A stretch of DNA of 64,000 nucleotides, from positions 1-64,000 of the forward strand of contig WGLX01000017.1 of NCBI GenBank assembly GCA_016125355.1, given 5' to 3'. The position numbers and the translations under genes are program-made. Below the pieces are notes generated by a model, which was not told the DNA's origin, searched no databases, and saw only the letters and a list, made by a program, of their open reading frames with translations. Source of the DNA: Actinomycetales bacterium. Its GTDB lineage: Bacteria > Actinomycetota > Actinomycetes > S36-B12. Positions within the stretch are counted from its first letter, which is position 1, and each line of letters starts with the position of its first letter. Shown one piece after another: positions 8,841-19,838 of this stretch.

Positions 8841-9626
8841 TCAGGCGAGCAGGTCCCACCCCAGGCGCAGGATCAGCACCCCGACCACCGCGAGGAACAC
8901 CAGGCGCACGAACTCGCTTCCGCGCTGCACCGCCATCCGAGCCCCGACCACGGCGCCCAGCACGTTGAAGGCACCCATGATCAGGCCGAGTGCCCACAGG
9001 ACCGACCCGGTGATGCCGAAGACCACCAGGGCGGCGAGGTTCGTCCCGAGGTTGACGACCTTGGCCGTGGCCGAGGCATTGAGGAACGAGTAGCCGAGCA
9101 CGGCCACCAGCACGATGAGCAGGAAGGACCCGGTACCCGGACCGAGGATGCCGTCGTAGTAGCCGATGACCAGTCCCGCAGCGGTCGCGACGACGTAGTG
9201 GCGCTTGCGTCCATGCCACCGCAGCTGCTGCTCCCGCCCCATCTGCGGGCGCAGCAGGGTGAACACCCAGACGGCCACCAGGAGGATCACGACGACCGTC
9301 CGGATCACGTCGGCCGGCAGCAGGCGAGCCGTCGCTGCTCCCCCGGCGGCCCCGATGATCGCCGCCACCACCATCGGCAGCGCGGTCCGGATGTCGGGCG
9401 CGGCCCGCCGCACGTAGGTGGTCGTGGCGGCCGCCGTTCCCATGATGCTGGAGGCCTTGTTCGTGGCCAGTGCATGCACAGGCGAGACGTCGGGCAGGGC
9501 GAGCAGGAGCGCGGGCAGCTGCAGCAGGCCGCCGCCACCGGATACCGCATCGACCCACCCGGCGGCCGCCGCGGCCAGGCACAGGAGGATCAGCGTCGGA
9601 GCATCCGGCAGAGCGAGGGCGTCCAC
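8841..9626 (-). CDS. TSUP (TauE/SafE) family permease
   Basis: This is a 261-aa membrane protein with about eight hydrophobic segments. It contains the TSUP motifs AAAAGWVDAVSGGGGLLQLPAL near the N-terminus and GYYDGILGPGTGSFLLI in the middle. Family members move sulfite, sulfonates or other small organic anions across the inner membrane. The substrate here is unknown. I chose GTG 9626, directly after the HAD gene stop, because the motif-bearing part begins there; longer starts would run back into the HAD gene. Confidence 0.85.
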   Translation of the reverse strand: MDALALPDAPTLILLCLAAAAAGWVDAVSGGGGLLQLPALLLALPDVSPVHALATNKASSIMGTAAATTTYVRRAAPDIRTALPMVVAAIIGAAGGAATARLLPADVIRTVVVILLVAVWVFTLLRPQMGREQQLRWHGRKRHYVVATAAGLVIGYYDGILGPGTGSFLLIVLVAVLGYSFLNASATAKVVNLGTNLAALVVFGITGSVLWALGLIMGAFNVLGAVVGARMAVQRGSEFVRLVFLAVVGVLILRLGWDLLA

Positions 9627-9628
9627 TG

Positions 9629-10342
9629 CTACTGCCAGGACTCCACAATGTCGAAGACGTCGAGCAGGCGATGGGCGATGGCCTCCGGGCTGGCGCTGTC
9701 GTCGGGAACCTGCTCCGCGGGGATGTCCGAGTGCGGGATCCAGATGGTCCGCATGCCCACCTGCTGGGCTCCGTGGATATCGTCCCACAGCCGATCGCCC
9801 ACGTACACGGCCTCCTCGGGCCGCAGGCTCAGGGCCGCCAGGATCTCCAGGAACGCGTCGGCGTGCGGCTTGGCGACGGGAATCTCGCTGGTGTACACGG
9901 CGGCGTCGATGTAGTCGTCGAGGTCATCACGCTGGAACACCTCGGTGTGATGGGCGCTGGTCCACATCGTGTTGCTCAGCACGCCCACGGCGTAGCCCCG
10001 ATGCTTCAGGGCCGCGAGCACGTCCTTGGCATCGGGATCGGCATAGGTGTGCGGCGCCCAGAAGTCGAGGTAGTTGCCCAGGGCACGCAGGTGGCGCGCC
10101 CCGGTGATGTCGATGCCCTCATCGATGAAGATCTGGTCGAGGGCGCCGGCCGTGATGGCCCCGGCCGAGTCCCTCTGCTCCCGCCATCGGGCGTCCTCGC
10201 GATCCTTGAGCCGCCGGGCCAGGGAGGCAGCGTTCTCCGGGTCGTAGACCTCGGAGTAGGCGTACCACTGGGCGACGAGGTCGATGTCATGCCACGGGGT
10301 GAGGGTCCCTCCCCAGTCGAAGATGACACCGCGGACGCCCAT
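9629..10342 (-). CDS. HAD superfamily hydrolase
   Basis: This is a 237-aa HAD phosphatase. Motif I is VIFDWGGTLTPWHD, in which the usual second Asp is replaced in the DWGGT form seen in one HAD subgroup. Motif II is around VGVLSNTMW (Ser/Asn). Motif III is KPHADAFLEIL, and motif IV is AVYVGDRLWDDIHGA. A helical cap lies between motifs I and II. The substrate cannot be named; phosphoglycolate- or nucleotide-type phosphatases are possible. The ATG lies 1 bp after the proS stop, so it is probably co-transcribed with proS. Confidence 0.88.
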   Translation of the reverse strand: MGVRGVIFDWGGTLTPWHDIDLVAQWYAYSEVYDPENAASLARRLKDREDARWREQRDSAGAITAGALDQIFIDEGIDITGARHLRALGNYLDFWAPHTYADPDAKDVLAALKHRGYAVGVLSNTMWTSAHHTEVFQRDDLDDYIDAAVYTSEIPVAKPHADAFLEILAALSLRPEEAVYVGDRLWDDIHGAQQVGMRTIWIPHSDIPAEQVPDDSASPEAIAHRLLDVFDIVESWQ

Positions 10343-10343
10343 G

Positions 10344-12113
10344 TCAGCCGTGGACCAGCACGCTCAGCATGTCGACAGCATCCTCCAACGGCACGTCCTG
10401 TCGCTCGCCGGAGCGGCGATCCTTCACCTCGATGACGCCATCGACGAGCCGCTTGCCCACCACGACGATCGTCGGTACGCCGACGAGCTCGGAGTCGTTG
10501 AACTTCACCCCCGGCGACACCCCGCGGCGGTCGTCGTAGAGCACGCGGATGCCGGCCGCCTCGAGCTCGTCGGCGAGCCGGTCAGCCGCCTCGAAGGGCT
10601 CGTCCGACTTCCCCGTGGCGATCAGGTGCACGTCGGCCGGAGCGACCTCGCGGGGCCAGATCAGGCCCTTGTCATCGTGGCTCTGCTCGGCGATGGCCGC
10701 CACGGCTCGCGAGACGCCGATGCCGTAGGAGCCCATCGTGACGGTCACGAGCTCCCCGCTCTCGTCGAGGACCTTGAGTCCAAGGGCGTCCGCGTACTTC
10801 CGGCCCAGCTGGAAGATGTGCCCGATCTCGATGCCCCGCGCGAGCATGAGGGCGCCACCGCACTGCGGGCACAGGTCGCCCTCCCGCACCTCGGCAACCT
10901 CGATCGACCCGTCGGGCGTGAAGTCGCGTCCGCACACGAGGTCGTAGACATGGCTCCCGGCCACGTTGGCCCCGGTGATCCACCGCGTGCCGGGGACCAC
11001 CCGCGGATCGACGAGGTACCGCACGCCCGAGGGGCTCGCGGACCCCAGCGCCTGCGGACCGATGTAGCCCTTGACGAGCGCCGGGAACCTCTCGAAGTCC
11101 GCCTCCTCGAAGGGACGGGCCTCGGCGGGATGCAGCACCGCCTCGAGCCGCTTCGCATCCACCTCGCGGTCGCCCGGCAGGCCGATGGCGAGGGCGTACT
11201 GCGAGCCGTCGGGCTCGGTGACCATGAACACCACGTTCTTCAGGGTGTCGGCGCCCACCCAGGGGCGATCGGTCCTCGCGAGGTCGGCCCGCGCATTGGA
11301 CAGCTCGACCAGTGTCTCGATGGTCGGAGTGTCGGGCGTCTGCTCAGCGTGGGCGGCCGGGATAGCGTCCCAGGGCACTGCCTCGGGAACTGGCGTCACG
11401 ACGGCCTCCACGTTCGCCGCGTAGTCGCACGAGGTGCAGCGCACGTAGGTGTCCTCGCCGTGCTCCGCCGGGGCGAGGAACTCCTCGCTGGCCGAGCCGC
11501 CCATGGCGCCCGACATGGCAGAGACGATCACGAAGTCGAGGCCGAGCCGGGTGAAGCAGGAGATGTAGGCGTCACGGTGGCGCAGGTACGACCGCTCGAG
11601 CCCCGCGTCGTCGACATCGAAGGAGTACGAGTCCTTCATGACGAACTCCCGGCCGCGCAGGATGCCGGCCCGAGGCCGCGCCTCATCCCGGAACTTGGTC
11701 TGGATCTGGTAGATCACCAAGGGCAGGTCCTTGTAGGAGGAGTACTCGCCCTTGACCATCAGGGTGAACATCTCCTCGTGCGTGGGGCCGAGCAGGTAGT
11801 CGTTTCCCTTGCGGTCCTTGAGCCGGAACAGGTTGTCGCCGTACTCGGTCCAGCGATGGGTCTCCTCATAGGGATCCCGTGGCAGCAGCGAGGGGAAGTG
11901 CACCTCCTGGAACCCGGCGCGGTTCATCTCGTCGCGCACGATCTCCTCGACGTTGCGGTAGACCAGGTAGCCCAGCGGCAGCCAGCTGAACACCCCCGGG
12001 GCGACGCGGCGCACATAGCCGCTGCGGACGAGCAGGCGGTGGCTGGGCACCTCGGCATCGGCAGGGTCGTCGCGAAGGGTGCGCAGGAACAGGGTCGACA
12101 TCCGCAGAATCAC
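10344..12113 (-). CDS. proS: Prolyl-tRNA synthetase (bacterial type)
   Basis: ProS charges tRNA-Pro. The 589-aa class II synthetase has motif 1 near [20 protein letters not shown] and motif 2 around [19 protein letters not shown]. An inserted editing (YbaK-like) domain spans roughly residues 220-390. Motif 3 is [18 protein letters not shown], and an anticodon-binding domain closes the protein. A CxxC pair ([10 protein letters not shown]) sits near residue 420. I kept the GTG at 12113; an ATG four codons in is possible. It lies between a GNAT gene and HAD/TSUP genes, near ispG as in other actinobacteria. Confidence 0.97.
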   Translation of the reverse strand: MILRMSTLFLRTLRDDPADAEVPSHRLLVRSGYVRRVAPGVFSWLPLGYLVYRNVEEIVRDEMNRAGFQEVHFPSLLPRDPYEETHRWTEYGDNLFRLKDRKGNDYLLGPTHEEMFTLMVKGEYSSYKDLPLVIYQIQTKFRDEARPRAGILRGREFVMKDSYSFDVDDAGLERSYLRHRDAYISCFTRLGLDFVIVSAMSGAMGGSASEEFLAPAEHGEDTYVRCTSCDYAANVEAVVTPVPEAVPWDAIPAAHAEQTPDTPTIETLVELSNARADLARTDRPWVGADTLKNVVFMVTEPDGSQYALAIGLPGDREVDAKRLEAVLHPAEARPFEEADFERFPALVKGYIGPQALGSASPSGVRYLVDPRVVPGTRWITGANVAGSHVYDLVCGRDFTPDGSIEVAEVREGDLCPQCGGALMLARGIEIGHIFQLGRKYADALGLKVLDESGELVTVTMGSYGIGVSRAVAAIAEQSHDDKGLIWPREVAPADVHLIATGKSDEPFEAADRLADELEAAGIRVLYDDRRGVSPGVKFNDSELVGVPTIVVVGKRLVDGVIEVKDRRSGERQDVPLEDAVDMLSVLVHG

Positions 12114-12154
12114 GGAGTCACCCTAATGCGCCCCCACGGACATCCGACGCCGCG

Positions 12155-13006
12155 TCAGAAGAGGATGGTCGCGAAGGTGTCGGTCTCGCGGAACCCGACC
12201 GCGCGGTACGCCTTCCGGGCCGCCGTGTTGAAGTCGTTGACGTAGAGCGACATCGTGGGAGCCAGCGACCGTCGGCCGAGGCGCACCACGGCCGCCATCC
12301 CGGACTCGGACAGCCCACGTCCCCGGTACTGCGGGTCCACCCACACCCCCTGCACCTGGCTCACCGAACCGGCCAGGGCACCGACTTCGGCCTTGAACAC
12401 GACCGTGTCCCCGTCGATCCGGACGAAGGACCGACCCGCCCGGACGAGCTCGGCGATGCGTGACCGGTACGCGGCCGTGAGCCCGCCTGCGACGGGCGAG
12501 ACGCCCACCTCCGCCGTGAACATCTCGATGCACGCGGGCAGGAGCAGGTCGAGATCGTCCATCTCGGCCAGCCGAACGGCCGGGTCGGCATCGACCCGCG
12601 GGTCCTGGTCGATCACCATCAGGGGTTGGTTGGCGCGCACCTCGCGGGCGGGGCCCCAGGCGGGCTCGAGGAGGCGCCAGAGATCGAGCACCTCCTCCGC
12701 CGGTCCGACGAATGAGGAACAGCGCCGACCGGTCTGGCGCAGCCGGTCCGCGAACGCCGCGCGCGACTCGGGGGTCGTGGCGACAGGCACGAGGTTCGCA
12801 CCGCAGTAGAGGGCCGAGCGCACCCCACCCTCGTCGACGTAGCCCAGCATCTCCCCGCCGAGCTGCCAGGGATCGAGACCGCCCACGTGGACGCGCGAGG
12901 ACACGAAGCAGTGGGCGACCGGATCCTCGGCGATCAGCCGCTCCACGTCGGGGAGGTCCCGCGACGTGAGCGGCCGGACGTGGCCGATGGTGGCCGGAGC
13001 GGTCAT
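12155..13006 (-). CDS. GNAT acetyltransferase (DUF4081-GNAT)
   Basis: This is a 283-aa two-part protein. The N-terminal half (to about residue 130) resembles the DUF4081 domain of actinobacterial GNAT proteins. The C-terminal half carries the acetyl-CoA loop YRGRGLSESGMAAVVRLGRR and the late GNAT strand/helix SLYVNDFNTAARKAYRAVGF. It likely acetylates an amine, but the substrate is unknown. It lies directly beside ispG, the same position as its homologue in mycobacteria, which supports vertical inheritance. Confidence 0.88.
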   Translation of the reverse strand: MTAPATIGHVRPLTSRDLPDVERLIAEDPVAHCFVSSRVHVGGLDPWQLGGEMLGYVDEGGVRSALYCGANLVPVATTPESRAAFADRLRQTGRRCSSFVGPAEEVLDLWRLLEPAWGPAREVRANQPLMVIDQDPRVDADPAVRLAEMDDLDLLLPACIEMFTAEVGVSPVAGGLTAAYRSRIAELVRAGRSFVRIDGDTVVFKAEVGALAGSVSQVQGVWVDPQYRGRGLSESGMAAVVRLGRRSLAPTMSLYVNDFNTAARKAYRAVGFRETDTFATILF

Positions 13007-13022
13007 GACTGGAGGGTACGGC

Positions 13023-14180
13023 TCACCCCGCGGTTACGACAGGAGCCCCGGCCTCATCGCCCATCTGCTCGGCCAGCTTCATGGCCTCCTCGATGAGCGT
13101 CTCCACGATCTGTGACTCCGGTACCGTCTTGATGACCTCGCCCTTGACGAAGATCTGGCCCTTGCCGTTGCCCGAAGCCACCCCGAGGTCGGCCTCCCGG
13201 GCCTCACCCGGACCGTTGACCACACAGCCCATGACGGCAACCCGCAGGGGCACGTCGAGGCCCTCGAGACCCGCCGTCACCTGCTCCGCGAGCGTGTACA
13301 CGTCGACCTGGGCGCGACCGCAGGACGGACAGCTGACGATCTCCAGGCCCCGCTGTCGCAGGTTGAGCGACTCGAGGATGGCGATGCCGACCTTGACCTC
13401 CTCGACGGGCGGCGCCGAGAGGGACACGCGGATCGTGTCCCCGATGCCGCGGCTGAGCAGGCCGCCGAACGCCACCGCAGACTTGATGGTCCCCTGGAAG
13501 GCCGGGCCGGCCTCGGTCACGCCGAGGTGGAGCGGGTAGTCGCACTGCTCCGCCAGCTGCATGTACGCCTGCATCATGACCACGGGGTCGTGGTGCTTGA
13601 CTGAGATCTTGATGTCCCGGAAGTCGTGCTCCTCGAAGAGGGAGGCCTCCCACAGGGCCGACTCCACGAGCGCCTCGGGGGTGGCCTTCCCGTACTTCTC
13701 CAGCAGCCGCTTGTCGAGCGACCCCGCGTTGACCCCGATCCGGATGGGCGTGCCGTGGTCCTTGGCAGCCTTCGCGATCTCCCCCACCTTGTCGTCGAAG
13801 GCCTTGATGTTGCCGGGGTTGACGCGGACGCCCGCACAGCCCGCCTCGATGGCAGCGAAGACGTACTTGGGCTGGAAGTGGATGTCCGCGATGACGGGGA
13901 TGCCGCTCTTCCGAGCGATCTCGGGGAGCGCGTCGGCGTCATCCTGGCTGGGGACGGCCACGCGCACGATCTGGCAGCCGGCGGCAGTGAGCTGGGCGAT
14001 CTGCTGGAGGGTGCTGTTCACATCCGCGGTCAGCGTGGTGCACATCGACTGCACGCTCACCGGGGCGTCGCCACCGACGGCCACGGGATGGGTGGGATGA
14101 CGCAGCAGCAGCTGGCGCGTGGCGCGCCTCGGGGCGACGGTCGGCGGCGGGGCGGAAGGCAGTCCGAGATTCACGGTCAC
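13023..14180 (-). CDS. ispG: 4-hydroxy-3-methylbut-2-enyl-diphosphate synthase IspG
   Basis: IspG catalyses the penultimate step of the MEP pathway, converting MEcPP to HMBPP with a [4Fe-4S] cluster. The 385-aa protein has the TIM-barrel substrate region ([42 protein letters not shown]). The cluster ligands lie in the C-terminal domain: CPSCGR near residue 284, and [10 protein letters not shown] with its Cys near 318. It is third in the conserved dxr-rseP-ispG series. A repeat pair of hairpins separates it from rseP. Confidence 0.97.
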   Translation of the reverse strand: MTVNLGLPSAPPPTVAPRRATRQLLLRHPTHPVAVGGDAPVSVQSMCTTLTADVNSTLQQIAQLTAAGCQIVRVAVPSQDDADALPEIARKSGIPVIADIHFQPKYVFAAIEAGCAGVRVNPGNIKAFDDKVGEIAKAAKDHGTPIRIGVNAGSLDKRLLEKYGKATPEALVESALWEASLFEEHDFRDIKISVKHHDPVVMMQAYMQLAEQCDYPLHLGVTEAGPAFQGTIKSAVAFGGLLSRGIGDTIRVSLSAPPVEEVKVGIAILESLNLRQRGLEIVSCPSCGRAQVDVYTLAEQVTAGLEGLDVPLRVAVMGCVVNGPGEAREADLGVASGNGKGQIFVKGEVIKTVPESQIVETLIEEAMKLAEQMGDEAGAPVVTAG

Positions 14181-14215
14181 CCGGACATTATGACCTCGGC
14201 AGCGCGATAGCGCCT

Positions 14216-14283
14216 GATCCGCTGACGGCCAGCGCCGTCAGCCCAGGGTGATCCGCTGACGGCTACAGCCGTCAGCCAAGGGT
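14216..14283. repeat. 34-bp tandem repeat with two hairpins at rseP 3' end
   Basis: Two 34-bp units (14216-14249, 14250-14283) differ at only a few positions. Each contains GCTGACGGC and GCCGTCAGC forming a perfect 9-bp stem; the 4-nt loops are CAGC (14230-14233) and TACA (14264-14267). The second unit includes the rseP stop codon and last codons, so the first is a duplicated rseP tail placed downstream. The hairpins could act as a tandem terminator or processing site between rseP and ispG. Confidence 0.8.
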
Positions 14284-15585
14284 GATCGGCTTGACCAGGT
14301 CCGCCCAGATCACGACCACGGCCATCGCCATGAGCACCCCGGCCACCACGTACGCCACGGGCAGCAGGCGGGCAATGTCGACCGGCCCGGGGTCCGGCCG
14401 TCCGCGCCACCGGGCGATCCGCCGCCGGATGCCCTCGTAGGCGGCGCCGGCCACGTGCCCCCCGTCCAGCGGGAGGATCGGGAGCAGGTTGAACAGGAAC
14501 AGGAACAGGTTCAAGGACGCGACGAGGCCGAGGAAGGTCGCCGCCTTCGCGGTCAGCGGCTCCTGCATGGCCGCCACCTCTCCCCCGATGCGGCTGACGC
14601 CGACGACGCTCACCGGGCTGTCGATCGGCCGCTCGCCGCCGCCGATGAGCGTCTGCGTCACCAGTTCGTACAGGCGCACGGGCAGGGTCACCAGGGCCTG
14701 TACCGACCGGACCGTGAGATCCCACATGTACTGCGGCACGGCCACGAGAGGCTGCCGCACCCACTCCATCGTCGGCGCCAGCCCGACGTAGCCCGCCGTG
14801 ACGTAGGCATCCGTGGGATTGCCGTCCGCGTTCAGGACCGGTCGGGTGGCTGAGGCGATCGTGACCGGGACCTCGAGCTGCTGTCCGGCCCGGTCGATCG
14901 TGAAGACCGCCTGCTGACCGGGATGCGCTCGGATCCACGCCGTGGTCTCCATCCAGTCGGTGGCCGGGACGCCGTCGATGGCCACCACCGTGTCTCCGGG
15001 GGCCAGGCCCGACACCGCCGCCGGCGTCTGCTCACTGCCGGTCGGGCACTCCCCCGACGGGAGGGGCTGCCCGGATGGCTGGCTGGCCGTGGGCGTGCAC
15101 TGCCCGATGGAGTCCACAGTCATCGTGGGCTGCGGGAGTCCGATGCCGACGAGCACCACGGCGAACAGCACGAAGGCGAACAGCAGGTTCATGGTCGGGC
15201 CACCGAGCATGATGGCCATCCGCCTGCGCACCGGGAGCTTGTAGAAGACGCGATCCTCGTCGCCGGGAGAGATCTCCTCCTCGGACTGACGCCGTGCATC
15301 GTCGACGAGGGCGGCGAACCGCCCGGTGCTCATCGCCCGACGGGTGCCGTCGGGACCGGGCGGGATCATTCCGATCATCCGGATGAAGCCGCCGAGCGGG
15401 ATCGCCTTGAGGCCGTATCGGGTCTCACCGCGCTGGGCGGACCACACGGTCGGCCCGAATCCGATCATGTAGTCGGTCACCTTGACGCCGAAGCGCTTGG
15501 CAGGCAGCAGATGACCCATCTCGTGCAGGGCGATGGACAGGCCGATGAGCACGGCGAAGATGAGGATGCCGATCACCTCAAGCAC
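14272..15585 (-). CDS. rseP: Site-2 zinc metalloprotease RseP/Rip1 type
   Basis: This is an intramembrane M50 protease that cleaves anti-sigma factors or other membrane substrates. The 437-aa protein has the zinc motif HEMGH at residues 21-25 in the first membrane helix. A periplasmic PDZ domain follows near residues 190-280 ([19 protein letters not shown]). The second catalytic motif, [15 protein letters not shown], is in a later helix, and a C-terminal helix closes the protein. The GTG start lies inside the dxr 3' end (8-bp overlap). Order dxr-rseP-ispG is standard. Its last codons are duplicated downstream. Confidence 0.95.
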   Translation of the reverse strand: MLEVIGILIFAVLIGLSIALHEMGHLLPAKRFGVKVTDYMIGFGPTVWSAQRGETRYGLKAIPLGGFIRMIGMIPPGPDGTRRAMSTGRFAALVDDARRQSEEEISPGDEDRVFYKLPVRRRMAIMLGGPTMNLLFAFVLFAVVLVGIGLPQPTMTVDSIGQCTPTASQPSGQPLPSGECPTGSEQTPAAVSGLAPGDTVVAIDGVPATDWMETTAWIRAHPGQQAVFTIDRAGQQLEVPVTIASATRPVLNADGNPTDAYVTAGYVGLAPTMEWVRQPLVAVPQYMWDLTVRSVQALVTLPVRLYELVTQTLIGGGERPIDSPVSVVGVSRIGGEVAAMQEPLTAKAATFLGLVASLNLFLFLFNLLPILPLDGGHVAGAAYEGIRRRIARWRGRPDPGPVDIARLLPVAYVVAGVLMAMAVVVIWADLVKPITLG

Positions 15586-16810
15586 CGGTCACCTCCCCTA
15601 CGAGTTCGTTGGCGCGGCGTCGCGCCCAGGCGTCAGCATCTGTGACGTCCGAGAGACCGGCTTTGTTCCCGTCGACCCACCGGGAGCCAGCACCTCCGAC
15701 GTCGGCGTCGAGATGCTCATCGAGCACGCGGGCGACGGTGTCGACAATCCCGGTGAATGGGAGTCGACCCTCGAGGAACGCCGCCACGCACGCCTCATCG
15801 GCGCCGTTGAACACCGCTGGTGCCGTGCCGCCGGCAGCTCCGGCCCGCCGTGCCAGCCCGACGGCGGGGAAGGCCTCCTCGTCGAGGGGAAAGAACTCCC
15901 ATATCGCGGCCGTCGACCAGTCGCAGCCGGGGGCGGCATCGGGCACGCGGTGTGGCCACCCCATCCCCCACCCGATGGGGATGCGCATGTCGGGTGGGCT
16001 GGCCTGCGCGATGGTCGATCCGTCGACGAATTCGACCATCGAGTGCACGATCGACTGCGGATGCACCACCACGGAGATCCGATCGAAGGGCACGTCGAAG
16101 AGGAGATGTGCCTCGATGACCTCCAGGCCCTTGTTCATGAGGGTCGCCGAGTTGATGGTCACCAACGGCCCCATGGACCACGTGGGGTGCGCCAGCGCCT
16201 GCTCGACCGTGACTCCGGCCAGGTCGGCACGCGACCAGCCGCGGAACGGCCCACCGCTGGCCGTCAGCACGAGCCGCCGTACTTCCGAGCGGTCCCCGGC
16301 CAGCAGGGCCTGCGCCAGGGCGGAGTGCTCGGAGTCCACCGGGATGATCTGCCCGGGCCGGGCGACGGCCTTGACGAGCGGGCCGCCGATGATGAGGGAC
16401 TCCTTGTTCGCCAGGGCCAGCGTCCGGCCGGCCTCGAGAGCGGCGAGGGTTGGCAGCAGCCCGGCCGCGCCCGCTACGCCGTTGAGCACGACATCGCACT
16501 CCCAGCGGGCCACCTGTTGCCCGGCGTCCGGGCCGCCGAGGACCAGCGGTTCCACCGGCAGCGGTCCGTCGACGTCCGCCGCCAGCGCCCGCCATGCCGA
16601 TCGGACGTCGTCGACCGCATCCGTGGCCTGGACCCCGACAACCTCGGCTCCGCAGTCCAGCGCCTGACGGGCGACCTGCTCGGGCCGGGCGCCGCTGGCG
16701 GTCAGGGCGACGATGTGGAACATCTCCGGATTGCGGGTAGCGACGTCGAGCGCCTGCGTGCCGATGGAGCCCGTGCTGCCCAGCACGGCTACCCGTCGCC
16801 GGTCCACCAT
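15578..16810 (-). CDS. dxr: 1-deoxy-D-xylulose-5-phosphate reductoisomerase
   Basis: Dxr is the first committed enzyme of the MEP isoprenoid pathway and uses NADPH and a divalent metal. The 410-aa protein starts [19 protein letters not shown], with the nucleotide-binding GSTGSIG at residues 11-17. Later motifs include [28 protein letters not shown] and [12 protein letters not shown], which give the metal and substrate site. I placed the start at ATG 16810 because the Rossmann strand begins right after it. Only 10 bp separate it from the upstream PucR gene, so dxr may be read through from that gene. Confidence 0.97.
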   Translation of the reverse strand: MVDRRRVAVLGSTGSIGTQALDVATRNPEMFHIVALTASGARPEQVARQALDCGAEVVGVQATDAVDDVRSAWRALAADVDGPLPVEPLVLGGPDAGQQVARWECDVVLNGVAGAAGLLPTLAALEAGRTLALANKESLIIGGPLVKAVARPGQIIPVDSEHSALAQALLAGDRSEVRRLVLTASGGPFRGWSRADLAGVTVEQALAHPTWSMGPLVTINSATLMNKGLEVIEAHLLFDVPFDRISVVVHPQSIVHSMVEFVDGSTIAQASPPDMRIPIGWGMGWPHRVPDAAPGCDWSTAAIWEFFPLDEEAFPAVGLARRAGAAGGTAPAVFNGADEACVAAFLEGRLPFTGIVDTVARVLDEHLDADVGGAGSRWVDGNKAGLSDVTDADAWARRRANELVGEVTGA

Positions 16811-16820
16811 GGCCACGAGG

Positions 16821-18356
16821 CTACCGAGAGGCCGCGTCGTCGGACGCGGCGGCGCGGACGGCGCCCAGGGCGAACCACAGGTCGGCTCGCACGGCGGGGT
16901 CCTCGAGCGAGCGGCCCAGCAGGGCTTCGGCTCGCCGGAGACGGTGACGGACGGTGTGCCGATGGATGCCGAGCTCCTGCGCGGCGGCGTCGACCTGGCC
17001 GTGGTGGGCCAGCCAGGCGCGGACCGTGTCCATGAGCTCGGCTCCTTCAGGCGCAGCCATGAGGTCGGCCAGATACGCCTGCGCCCACATGGCCGTCGTC
17101 GCCGCGTCCAGCAGCGAGGCCAGTCCCCGGGAGGGCTCCTCCGCGAACGCCTTGAGACCGCTGCCCAGCGCCACGGCGTGGTCGGCCTGTTCGGTTGCCT
17201 GCCGCACATTGGCCGGGTCCGTGAGGTCCAGCACGCAGGACACGCCGACCGCCTGGACCTCCGGCGCGGACGCGGCCGTGCGCAGACCCAGCGGAACGGC
17301 GCCGTCGTGGTCGACGGCGAGGAAGCCCACCACGTCACCCCCACGTCGGCCGGCGAGGACGGCATCGCCGGACCGCTGGAGGGCGGCCACGGTCGCGTCC
17401 GGCACGCCATGGCCGGGACGGGGACGCAGCGTGACCGCGACTGCCCGGGTCGGGTCGAGCCCGTCGAGGCCGAGCTCGTGGAGCAGGGCCGCGTCGAGAC
17501 CCTCCTCGGCGGCGAACGTGAGCAGCAGGCGCCGCCATGGATCCATCCCGCTCTCCATGACCAGCGGCTGGGAGGCGGCCCACGAGAGGAGGGATACGGC
17601 GAGGTTCATGACCGACTGGTCGGCGGAGCGGAGGGGCCGGGTCGACCCCACCACGAGGAAGCCCTCGGCGGCCCCCTTGACCCCGATGGGGACGATGACC
17701 ATGTGCTCATCCGCCGAGGCGATGCTGGATGAGGCGAGCAGACCGCGCGGGCGCAGCCGGTCGATCTCGTCCGCGAGCTCCGCTGCTCTTCCCGCCGCGG
17801 TGTCCGGGGCGGCGGTGATCAGCGCACCGGAGGAGTCGAGGTGCAGCGCGAACCCGCCCACGTGGCGCGCCAGCGCCGCGATGACGTCCGCGTCGGAGCG
17901 ACCCGACTCGTTGAGCACAGCCCGGATCATGCGACGCTGGGCATCGAACGAGGCCGCCGCGTCCGCGTACTCCTCCGTGGTCAGCAGTCGGGACACCGCC
18001 TTGCCGACGGCGACGAACGGGACCGGCTGCGGAACCTCGAGCAGGGGGAAGCCCGCCTCCTCTGCCGCCTCGATGATGCCCTCGGGAACCGTGGCGTGCC
18101 GGAATCCGACGCCGAAGCCGAGCCCTGCAGCGTCCGCAGCCACCAGTCGGGCGACGTACTCGCGGCAGGCGCCATCGTCCTCGGTCAGCGACATGCCGGT
18201 GGTGAGCACGAGATCCCCCGGTTCGATCCAGGGCGTCGGGTCGAGGTGCTCCGACACCGCGACCCAGCGCACCTCGCGCTCCATGGAGGCCGATGCGGCC
18301 CGCACCAGCAGGCCCAGATCGGGCAGTGCGGCCACGTGGCCCACCGTCAACGGCAT
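16821..18356 (-). CDS. PucR/CdaR family transcriptional regulator
   Basis: This is a 511-aa regulator with three parts. An N-terminal PucR sensor domain ([20 protein letters not shown] to about residue 125) comes first, then a middle GGDEF-like CdaR region. The C-terminal helix-turn-helix is HTH_30 type ([23 protein letters not shown]). Such regulators typically activate purine, amino-acid or polyamine catabolic genes. It is divergent from gabT and probably controls it. Two ATGs are adjacent; the second (18356) has the better spacing from GGAGG. The stop lies 10 bp before dxr. Confidence 0.88.
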   Translation of the reverse strand: MPLTVGHVAALPDLGLLVRAASASMEREVRWVAVSEHLDPTPWIEPGDLVLTTGMSLTEDDGACREYVARLVAADAAGLGFGVGFRHATVPEGIIEAAEEAGFPLLEVPQPVPFVAVGKAVSRLLTTEEYADAAASFDAQRRMIRAVLNESGRSDADVIAALARHVGGFALHLDSSGALITAAPDTAAGRAAELADEIDRLRPRGLLASSSIASADEHMVIVPIGVKGAAEGFLVVGSTRPLRSADQSVMNLAVSLLSWAASQPLVMESGMDPWRRLLLTFAAEEGLDAALLHELGLDGLDPTRAVAVTLRPRPGHGVPDATVAALQRSGDAVLAGRRGGDVVGFLAVDHDGAVPLGLRTAASAPEVQAVGVSCVLDLTDPANVRQATEQADHAVALGSGLKAFAEEPSRGLASLLDAATTAMWAQAYLADLMAAPEGAELMDTVRAWLAHHGQVDAAAQELGIHRHTVRHRLRRAEALLGRSLEDPAVRADLWFALGAVRAAASDDAASR

Positions 18357-18466
18357 CATGACCTCCAACGATCCGGACAAAGATACGCCCGACCGATGTC
18401 CAACGTGGAGCCTCCCCAGCCACGTGCCAGGCCCTAGGCTCGACCGCACAACCACCGGGAGGGACC

Positions 18467-19825
18467 ATGACTGCGACAACCGACCGCACTGACCTGCCCA
18501 CGAACGGTGTCGCCCAGGAGCGACGCCTCGTGACCGACATCCCCGGACCGCGGTCCCAGGCCCTCCAGATGCGCAAGACCTCGGCCGTCTCCGGCGGCGT
18601 GGGGGTCACCCTCCCGGTCTACGTCGTCAAGGCGGGCGGCGGGGTCCTCGTCGACGTCGACGACAACCACTTGATCGACATGGGCTCCGGCATCGCCGTC
18701 ACCACCGTCGGCAACGCCAACCCGGAGGTCGTCGCGGGCGTCCAGAAGCAGGTCGAGGAGTTCACCCACACCTGCTTCATGGTCACGCCCTACGCCGGCT
18801 ACGTGGAGGTCTGCGAGGCCCTCAATCGGCTGACCCCCGGTGACCACGAGAAGCGGTCGGCCCTGTTCAACTCCGGCGCGGAGGCGGTCGAGAACGCCGT
18901 CAAGATCGCGCGCGCCTACACCAAGCGGACGGCGGTCGTGGTGGTGGAGCACGGCTACCACGGCCGCACCAACCTCACCATGGCCCTGACGGCGAAGTCG
19001 ATGCCCTACAAGCACTCGTTCGGCCCGTTCGCCCCCGAGGTCTATCGCGTGCCGACGTCCTACCCGTTCCGCGACCGCGGCCTGAAGGGCCCGGAGATGG
19101 CGAAGATCGCCACCACCCGGATCGAGAAGGAGATCGGCGCCGAGAACGTTGCCGCGATCATCATCGAGCCCATCCAGGGCGAGGGCGGCTTCATCGTGCC
19201 CGGCGACGGCTACTTCTCGGCCATGGCCGACTTCGCCACGGCCAACGGCATCGTCTTCGTCGCCGACGAGATCCAGTCCGGGTTCTGCCGGACCGGCGAC
19301 TGGTTCGCCAGCGAGTACGAAGGGGTCGTTCCCGACCTCATCACGACCGCGAAGGGCATCGCGGGCGGCATGCCGCTGGCCGCCGTCACCGGTCGCGCCG
19401 AGATCATGGACTCCGTCCACGCGGGCGGCCTGGGCGGCACGTACGGCGGCAACCCCGTCGCGTGCGCGGCGGCCCTCGGCGCCATCCGCTGGATGGAGGA
19501 CAACGACGCGAACGCCCTGGCCAAGGAGATCGAGGCGCTCATGGTGCCGAGGCTGAAGGCCATGGCCGAGCAGTTCCCCTCGATCGGGGACATCCGGGGT
19601 CGCGGCGCCATGCTGGCCATCGAGCTCGTCAAGCCGGGCACCTTGGATCCGGACGCCGAGCTGGCGGCCGCCCTCAACAAGTACTGCCACGCGCACGGCG
19701 TGGTCACGCTGACGACCGGCACCTACGGGAACGTCTTCCGCTTCCTGCCCCCGCTCACGATGCCCAAGGCCCTGCTGGAGGAGGCCCTCACGGTCCTCGA
19801 GCAGGCTTTCGAAGCCCACGCCTAG
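18467..19825 (+). CDS. gabT: 4-aminobutyrate aminotransferase
   Basis: This is a class III PLP aminotransferase that moves the GABA amino group to 2-oxoglutarate, giving succinate semialdehyde. 5-Aminovalerate is a common second substrate. The 452-aa protein has FNSGAEAVENAVKIAR, the hinge EPIQGEGGFIVP, DEIQSGFCRTG, and TTAKGIAGGMPL with PLP Lys296. The start is ATG 18467 behind GGGAGG. A TAGGCT (18435-18440) could be a -10, but no good -35 is visible, which fits activator dependence. A PotD gene follows 13 bp downstream, presumably in the same transcript. Confidence 0.94.
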   Translation: MTATTDRTDLPTNGVAQERRLVTDIPGPRSQALQMRKTSAVSGGVGVTLPVYVVKAGGGVLVDVDDNHLIDMGSGIAVTTVGNANPEVVAGVQKQVEEFTHTCFMVTPYAGYVEVCEALNRLTPGDHEKRSALFNSGAEAVENAVKIARAYTKRTAVVVVEHGYHGRTNLTMALTAKSMPYKHSFGPFAPEVYRVPTSYPFRDRGLKGPEMAKIATTRIEKEIGAENVAAIIIEPIQGEGGFIVPGDGYFSAMADFATANGIVFVADEIQSGFCRTGDWFASEYEGVVPDLITTAKGIAGGMPLAAVTGRAEIMDSVHAGGLGGTYGGNPVACAAALGAIRWMEDNDANALAKEIEALMVPRLKAMAEQFPSIGDIRGRGAMLAIELVKPGTLDPDAELAAALNKYCHAHGVVTLTTGTYGNVFRFLPPLTMPKALLEEALTVLEQAFEAHA

Positions 19826-19838
19826 ACGAGGAGATCAG

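Noticed and set aside
12114-12154. T-box leader for proS
   Set aside because: The upstream gap is only about 40 bp and shows no T-box sequence.
18360-18466. Assigned sigma-70-type promoter for gabT
   Set aside because: TAGGCT resembles a -10, but no -35 fits at 16-19 bp; I left it as a remark rather than a feature.
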